The notes under the pieces: generated by a model
Databases searched by the model: none
What the model was told of the DNA's origin: nothing
What the model saw: the letters and a program-made list of their open reading frames with translations, nothing else
Assembly: GCF_000344685.1 (NCBI RefSeq)
Contig: NW_006920410.1
Span: 1,820,608 to 1,884,607 of the forward strand
Reading direction: 5' to 3'
DNA: 64,000 nucleotides
From: Gloeophyllum trabeum ATCC 11539
Taxonomy: Eukaryota; Basidiomycota; Agaricomycetes; Gloeophyllales; Gloeophyllaceae
Part shown: positions 57,327 to 64,000 of the stretch, in pieces
How positions within the stretch are numbered: position 1 is the first letter of the stretch
Layout: each line of letters opens with the position of its first letter
Made by a program: the position numbers and the translations under genes

Positions 57327-60300
57327 CTATGCCTCCTCATCCGCACCGATGAGCCAACCAATACCCTTCTGGAATACTCGAGTGGCCTGAGCGGAGACTT
57401 CATCAGTATTAAGTCTGACCCTACTTCCGTCCCGGCTTCTGGAGCTGCCTTCCGACCCAGGAGATTGAGCTCGATGACCAACGGAGAAAGGGAAGTTCGC
57501 GGCGACGCGGTGGAAAGTCCTGCTGGCTAAAGCTGCGGGATCGGGACTACCGACCAGCGGGGCCAACGGCGACGATGGCATACGGAAATCGGGCATCTGA
57601 ATGCGCTGCAAGCGCTCCGCTAAGCTTGGGATGGAACGCGCTTGCGGATGTCGTTTACGCGGGGCAGCCTCTGAGCCATTCCGACGAGCCATGATTCTGC
57701 CTTCTCTATATTCAACGTCCTCGTCTTCGAGACGATGCCACGAATGTAGGATATCAGGAAGTTTGTCAGGAGGACAGAACTCAAGCGCCCAACCCAGAAG
57801 GCGCATCTTCTTCTCTACTTCATCGAACTCGGGTTGACGTCCCAGTTGATAACAGGCAATCCAGCATACTTCAGAGCATTCCTGTGTCTTGGGATCCTCG
57901 ATGCCGGGGGGAACGGTAGACCTAATATCCAATACTTTGCCCACCATGGCTTCGATAGTATCGAAGGCACGAGCAAAGTCTTCCGCTTGTAAAGCCGTGT
58001 CTGCGAGCATAGCATAGGTTTTAACCTCTGCGATTTCATCTCCTTGGAACCCGAGCTTGTGAACAAGCTCCAGAATCACATCCCGATGCTTGTATGCATC
58101 TGGATTATTCGAAAGCAGCCGAGACACAAGGGAAAGGCGATCTTTCGTGAGCCGTATTTCAATGGGTGAAATTGGGACCCCGGAACGAGACGTGACATTG
58201 TACGAAGACAAACGCGAGGTCGCCTCGATGAATTCCTTCTCTTTCACCAGTATAGGTGTAGGGGAGGGCACGTCCAGACTAGAGTAGCGGAGCATGTAAG
58301 GCAAGGCAAAGAGTTACTCAACGAGGCTATTGCCACATACCAATCATACGCCAATTTCATGTCACCATGAGTGTAGTTACCAGAGCTTGCGTTATCATAG
58401 AATTCGCGTGAAGCGGATAGACAAATGTCCTCGACAACATCGGCATCAAGTCGCAGCTTCCCCCTGGGATTCCGTAGGATGGCCTTGGCAATTGGGAACT
58501 CTACGAGAATATGCGGTTAGTACTGAAGCCAGGATGGAATATTGCAGTTACTGACTACCACAGCTCAGAAGACCAGCGAAGAAGATCTTCTTAATCTCCT
58601 CTCGAGACAATAGCCCAAACGCTCCCTTGATGCCGCCATCACCCGTCCCGACCAACTTGAGCATATCATCCAAAAGCCACTCCCACTCTTCTTGAGTGTC
58701 GAGCTCTTCTTCAGATCCTCCGGCCCGCCTTGCCATCCTGTTGGCCCATGCCCGCTGTTCGACCATGTCATTTCTGCTCTGCAAGAACCACCGCAAGGGT
58801 GCGGGAACGCCCCATCGCGCGAGGATCTCTCCTGATTCCAGATGTACATCGAGAACGTCCAAGATGTGAGACAACGAAGTCGACGGTAAAGGATTGAAGA
58901 AAACTAGAAGATCAGAAGCACTAGCCCTCGGTGAGGTAGTGGATGGCGTGACAAAAGCGCCCAGAGATGTGATCGTTGTATCGGCTTCATCCTCTTCCTC
59001 GTCATTGGCATTCTGCCACGCAGGCAAGCATTCAAAAATCCGACTCATAGTCGGCCATTCGTCTAAGCTATCGCTGCCATAGAGGCAAGCAAGAGCAAGT
59101 CGTACCATGTCTTCATCGTCCTTAATCAGACGCTGAGGTGCAGGGAAGGTTGGCTTCGACGCTTCAAACACTGCAGCTGCCATTGTTAGAGGCAGGGACA
59201 TTATGTAGTCATAGAGAAGGCGGTTGGAAAGAGAAGGATCCGGTATGCCGGCGCGCTCGGCCCTTGATTCGAGAACGAATAAGTAGGGTAACACGAGGGC
59301 GCGGATATCCTTCACTAATGTGGATGGAGTCGAATGCAGGAGATATGCACGAATGATCGCGGACGGCTCGGTTGATTTCCAGCGCTCAAGAGTCCACTCG
59401 TCTGAATCGTCCATTGTGTCAGATTCGTTCCCAGGCTTGGGAGCATCATATATGAGCCTGGACAGCAGACTAAGGTCTTCTCCTATCTCGTCAAGGTCTG
59501 GTATGCCTCTGGCAACAGAATGCTGCACGAAAGCCAGCGCAGTGTCCACCATGCCAGTCACAGAAATGATAACATCGATTCGGCGCTTGCACCACTCGGT
59601 GAGGTCTGACGCAGTCAAAGGTTCCTGATGAACCCGAGCCCGCAAAGAGTACCCGTCTATGGGCGGCGGAATATCGACATTCAGGAAATCAGGTTTTCGT
59701 TCCCGACTAGTGTATGGATCATATTCCGGAAGGAACTCGCGGTAAGCTTCTGGATCAGCCAGCTCTGGGATGGCTTCGAGTATGGAGAAGCGATACGGCC
59801 ATAAGTGAGACCCATGTCGGTCCATCAGGATTCTGAGCGCCGCAAACTCTTCCCTTGAAGCAAGCAGGCGTGCTATGTAAGCCAGGTCCGCTGTGAGGAA
59901 CTGGGTGAGTGGTAATGGCGGTGTCCCGAGTCGTGCGGACGACGTAGATGATGTCTTCTGTACGGAGGGCGAGCCAGATGCTTCCTCTCCACCGTCAGCT
60001 TCCGCCCAAGGGTCATCCTCCCACTCTTCATCAAGATCACCTTCAGAAGTAGGAGCCGAGACCTTGCACAACTCGACAAATGTGTTCAAGCGTTCTAGAC
60101 GGGCAAGCAGCAGCGACCGTACTCGCTGCATCCTCTCGTCTGCGGGTTGCGGGGGTTGTCCATTCGATTCGTCCTTGGACGGGGTCGTAGCTCTGTCACC
60201 GTCGTCAACTCCGGATTGCCAGCTGCGAACGGCTCCCAGTACTGCATTTCCTGCAGTAGCCTGAGTACGCTGAAGGCCAAAAGTAAGCAAGGCGTGCTGC

Positions 60301-60470
60301 ACTGACACGTCCTCTACAACGCGGTCCGTACAAGCCGCTGCAACCCATAAGTCATCTTGCACCTTCCCTAGGACACTGGGTATCGCGTCAGCCGTTATTT
60401 GTTCATCGGAGAGATTAGTCCACTGAGTATATAGTTCGGCAGTAGAATCAGAGACTGGGATGTTGGACAT
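57327..60470 (-). CDS. SEC39: Secretory pathway protein Sec39 (Dsl1 tether; NBAS-like)
   Basis: Sec39 is a subunit of the Dsl1 complex that tethers COPI vesicles at the ER. The ATG at 60470 (MSNIPVSDSTAELYTQWTNL) was chosen over a longer in-frame non-ATG extension. The large first exon (to about 58560) contains the family core FAALRILMDRHGSHLWPYRF, SILEAIPELADPEAYREFLP, EYDPYTSRERKPDFL, and helical solenoid stretches down to KKIFFAGLLSC. It joins EFPIAKAILRNPRGKLRLDA (intron with TACTAAC-type branch site), then KLAYDC and LDVPSPTPILVKEKEFIEA. The C-terminal exon includes KDRLSLVSRLLSNNPDAYKH and AFDTIEAMVGKVLDIRSTVP, with a basic Ser-rich tail ending GWLIGADEEA at TAG 57327-57329. About 1,000 residues, longer than yeast Sec39 but usual for filamentous fungi. 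Confidence 0.9.
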
Positions 60471-60819
60471 AGCATGCGAGACGACTCGGGAGCACAGGAC
60501 GTGTTCTCTAGCAGGCGTGGGACAAACCGTTGGATCGAAGCAACCTGGCTTCATTATTGTACACGTGCACGTTGTGACCACTATAATTTTGCACATGTGT
60601 TTACAGCATTGCTCGACCTGTCACTAAAGGGTGTGTTGCTAGGAATACACGGCTTAGTCTGGACTTGTCTATGCTATAATATGTACAGGTGCCAGATCAT
60701 TAGGAACTCAGCTGAGCACTTCAACACCGAGTCGTCTATGTATGATAGTGGGTCCATGAGATATCCCTACCGCACGGCCTTATAGATCCAGCAAGATGAA
60801 GAATACCTGACCCTCCAAA
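60471..60819. other. Intergenic; SEC39 promoter and NIP7 3' flank
   Basis: A 349-bp spacer between tandem minus-strand genes. Nothing specific recognised. Confidence 0.4.
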
Positions 60820-61618
60820 TCAAAACAGTGTCTCCTATTCGAGGGTCAGTACGAGTGGACGCGTGCATAGACTTACTACATACCTCGTCCCGCAAGTATT
60901 CACCGACATCACTACAATGAACCAAGTCAACAACAAGAATATTGGGAATGCACCGTGTTACATACGCTTGATGGAACACGAGGATTGCGGTGGGGTCTAA
61001 CTTCCGAGTGTCCACAGTTGATCGAGCAGTGACACCGAACCCCTGCATCTGGATGTCAACATCAGAAGGCACGTATGTGAAAGCAACGGACCAATGGAAT
61101 ATCATTCATGCTGTAGACCACAACGCCCTGGTGCTCCGGTGTATCCTCCGTTATCCGCCCAAGGTGGGCCTTCAATACATGATTTCCATACAAGAACGGC
61201 ATTTCGCCGTTAGGTTTTATCCACACCTGCACTCCAGTCTCACATCATAGACCCAGGCGCTGACGAGCTGAGCATACCTTGTACTTGGCATATTGTGCCA
61301 AATAGTCCAGGGCGGTGATTTGCAACTTGAACTTGCCGCTTTTCGTGAATTTGCCAAAGCACGTCCCTAGACTGACGAGATTTGGTCGTGCTACCGAGAT
61401 AGCAAGGCGCATAGAAGCTTCTGAGACATAATAAACCCTGTCCCTGTGCAGCCGAAAACAGTATGGCTCGTCTGGCCGGTCAATGAGCTGTATCAAGTTT
61501 TTGCCCTGCAAAGATATGAGGCTCGCCACAGGGATAAAGCAGCGCGATCTGGACGCACGATGAAGTTGGCCAACTTCGCGAAGACAAGCTTGCTCTCCTC
61601 CTCTGTCAACGGGCGCAT
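60820..61618 (-). CDS. NIP7: 60S ribosome subunit biogenesis protein Nip7
   Basis: Nip7 is a nucleolar/cytoplasmic factor for 60S assembly and 27S pre-rRNA processing. The ATG at 61618 gives [20 protein letters not shown], then across an intron [60 protein letters not shown] and [15 protein letters not shown]. The middle exons encode the G-N-H-V-L-K-x-x-L-G-R-I block, then YSMN-type sequence and [20 protein letters not shown] (the C-terminal PUA domain), [15 protein letters not shown], and after the last intron ETLF and TGA at 60820-60822. The total, about 180 residues, is the usual length. Two-domain layout (UPF0113 N-terminus plus PUA) intact. Seven or so short introns. Confidence 0.95.
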
Positions 61619-61956
61619 GTTTCTTCCCCAGTAGTAGCGTTCGCGGTTCCTGCTTGCGTCTGAAGTCTGAGGATAACGAGGAGCACTGACAGTTGAACTG
61701 GACCTACCAGCAGAAGAGCGTATTTAAAAAGCTTGGATTGTATTACGTAACATATTGCGGGGGACTTGCCGCCGGCTCTTCAGAGATCTGTCTTAGATTT
61801 CTGGTCGAGACCTGCTACAGACTGCCTTCTCGACCAAGTCAAACTTGAACGTAACTGAACACGGCTCAATCGACGCTCGTATCAAGGTTTATCTGTACAG
61901 GACCGCGGCTAGAACTTGTGACTGGTCTAATAGAGTGCTGGATTCCGTCTTTGGTC
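61619..61956. promoter_or_regulatory. Bidirectional promoter, NIP7 / NRDE2
   Basis: A 338-bp region between opposed start codons. On the minus strand a TATA-like TTTAAATA lies about 105 bp before the NIP7 ATG. No other element was recognised. Confidence 0.4.
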
Positions 61957-64000
61957 ATGTCGGCGCCCTCGTTCTCGTCATTTCCCCCTTCGTTCTCTTC
62001 GTTCCCGGACCCAGATGCTGGTCCGAGCCGTGCGGGTTCGCCTCCCGACACAAAGGGCGACGGCAGGAAGAGTCATCCCAAGGTCAAGGAGCACAAGGAC
62101 AAAGAAAGCAGTAAGTCAAAGAGGCATGAACGAGAGAAAGTGTCATCCCACAGGCACAAGTCCAAGCCTGAAAGGCAACCCGATCATTCCTGGGACCTGG
62201 AGTACGACGAACGTATCAAAGAGGGAGAAGACAGCAGGAGGAAGCGGGGCGATCCTTCTCAGCCCTCGAGGGCTAGCTCGCCGCCGCTTTACTTCACTGA
62301 CAAGAAGGGGGATGCTCTCAATGTCACATACGGAGGGCTGCATACAGGGTCTATCCCCAAATATCATGTAGTCGCTCGTGAGTTCCCCGCAGACTTGATC
62401 CTCCGGTATCTAATGATTCCTAAGGTGGAAGGCAGATACTCGGCCTCCCTCGAGGCTGGACTGTGGTCCATTGGAGCGGCAAAGGCGTGGAAGTGGGCGC
62501 AGGGACCCGGCGGAAGGTGATATTAATTTCTGAGGTGTACGTGCAATTACTAACATCTCATAAGCAGATGCCGTCCTTGACAGACTCTCGATCTCGCAAG
62601 CTACTGCAGTCCGCCCCTACCCGCAGACTGCTCGCATCTGATCAGAAGTACAAATACGATGAAGTTGAAGGGTTCCTGCGCATCCGTTCAGGCAAGGCGC
62701 GATCGGAGGATGAGACGTACCGCTCCATTACGCGCCGGTCAGTAAATCCAGACTCTGATTCTTCTGGGTCTTCCGAGTCAGAAAGGGAAGATGACCTTAC
62801 GTCTGATGATGAAGCGGATGCCACGCCCCTTACAGCCCTTCAGATCAAGTTGAAGGAACTAGAGCAGCAGATCTCGGCCGACCCATCCAATGTGCATACG
62901 TGGCTATCCTTGCTGTGGTATTCGCTTTCCAATGTTCCCATCACCTCCAAGAACGCAAACAGGGCGCGAACGGACATCGCTGTCTCCGTTCTCGCGCGCG
63001 CATTGTCAGCGCATCCTAAGAATCGTAACTCGACGCCCCTACGCCTAAAATACATTAAGGCGGGTGAAGAGGTGTGGCATGAGAGCAAGCTGCGATCGGA
63101 GTGGGAAAATGCATTGCAAGAGGTCAACGATGTGGATGTTTGGATTGCCTGGTTCGACTGGAGGCTTAGAAAAGGTGAACGGGGCATTGAAGGTATGATG
63201 CAGGACGCCAGCAGAGTCCTGAACAGCCTGCAACATGATGAGGTCGGTCAACTGAGGGTGATATGGAGAGTCGCGGTCGCTCTTCGGGATGCAGGTCAGC
63301 TTTCTTTGTCATGGGCGAATATTGATGGTGACTTTCATATCGATAGGTTATGTCGAACGGGCTGCTGCTGTCTTTCAAGCTCAGGCTGAATTGTGAGGCT
63401 ATGTCTATATTCTGTTTGCGCTTGACTAAGACCGTAATTAGGACCTTCGAGGTACCGCAGTCTATGTACGGCCTGCCCCTGGAGCATCAACTTGACGCTC
63501 TAGAGGAGTTCTGGGAGTCTGAAGCGCCTCGTCTGGGCGAACCTGGAGCTCAAGGCTGGGCTTCCTGGATAGCTTCCGGTCGGCCTGACTGTGCTCCGGC
63601 GAACTCGCGGAGCCGCGCGCCTTCAGTTGATTCAGGCGACACAGACCCATACCGTAGGTGGTCTGCAGAAGAACTGCGCTCTGATAAGGACAACTTCTTG
63701 CCATCGCGGTCGGTGGACGACGTGGATGATCCGTATGCTACGATACTGTTTTCCGACATAAGGCCACTCTTGTGCAATCTCACTTCCCAGAAGACCAAGC
63801 ATGCTTTCAGGCTGATATGGATATCTTTCCTGGGTTTGCACATACCGGGCTTCGCGGCGTCTCTATCACCTAGGCCATCGGGGAGTATGGATGATAGATG
63901 GGCTTATGATGCATTCGCCAATGAACACAAGCTCAATGCTATCCTTCCGCGGGATAACAAGAGACACCTGATAACCGCGGATTCCTTCGCTGGCGTCTTA
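61957..64000 (+). CDS. NRDE2: NRDE-2 family RNA-interference/splicing factor, 3' end outside window
   Basis: The ATG at 61957 gives MSAPSFSSFPPSFSSFPDPD, preferred to an upstream in-frame GTG. A basic, Lys/Ser-rich N-terminus follows (SHPKVKEHKDKESSKSKRHE), then YFTDKKGDALNVTYGGLHTG. After an intron it continues KYKYDEVEGFLRIRSGKA and the start of the HAT/TPR-like repeat region: LQIKLKELEQQISADPSNVH, TWLSLLWYSLSN, AVSVLARALSAHPKNRNSTP and WIAWFDWRLRKGERGIE. Later exons reach FEVPQSMYGLPLEHQLDALE and HKLNAILPRDNKRHL at the right edge. NRDE-2 proteins act in nuclear RNAi and splicing fidelity with the Mtr4/exosome machinery. The C-terminal half lies beyond the window. Confidence 0.88.

Overview
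This window is nuclear DNA from a filamentous basidiomycete, most likely an agaricomycete. The genes are dense and split by many short introns (about 48-60 nt, GT..AG, often GTAAGT/GTGAGT-like donors). The encoded proteins are typical fungal housekeeping proteins whose closest recognisable relatives are yeast and animal families. No bacterial-type operons, CRISPR arrays, rRNA genes or convincing tRNA genes were seen. All assignments come from reading spliced translations by eye; no database search was run.

Layout from left to right: a multi-FAS1 secreted or cell-surface protein (runs off the left edge, minus); RAV1 (plus); Rab GDI (minus); a Myb/SANT-like protein (minus); methylmalonate-semialdehyde dehydrogenase (plus); low-molecular-weight tyrosine phosphatase (minus); an SH3BGR/thioredoxin-fold protein (plus); isoprenylcysteine methyltransferase STE14 (plus); a decayed copy of the SH3BGR 3' end; an SDR dehydrogenase (minus); seipin (minus); an unnamed protein (plus); a conserved unnamed fungal protein (plus); an LCCL-domain membrane protein (plus); another unnamed protein (plus); and a WW-domain protein (plus).

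From about 30.58 to 32.89 kb lies a repeat-rich stretch with a 376-bp run of N. The N run is flanked by two nearly identical ~805-bp copies, and the region contains two candidate terminal-inverted-repeat (MITE-like) elements. The right half carries TRS85/TRAPPC8 (plus), an Mpv17/PMP22 protein (plus), the mitochondrial carrier YHM2 (minus), a long tail-anchored coiled-coil protein (minus), an SHB17-like histidine phosphatase (minus), VPS18 (plus), CGR1 (minus), a disordered Ser-rich protein (plus), SEC39 (minus), NIP7 (minus) and NRDE2 (plus, runs off the right edge).

Seven genes act in membrane traffic or organelle identity: RAV1 (V-ATPase assembly), GDI1 (Rab recycling), STE14 (prenyl-protein methylation), seipin (lipid droplets), TRS85 (TRAPPIII), VPS18 (HOPS/CORVET) and SEC39 (Dsl1 tether). 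A golgin-like coiled-coil protein may be an eighth. NIP7 and CGR1 are both 60S ribosome biogenesis factors. I saw no obviously new biological system. The most checkable oddities are the gap flanked by duplicated sequence, the MITE-like elements, the SH3BGR tail duplication, a perfect palindrome inside a small inverted-repeat element, and three introns that are multiples of three and free of stop codons.
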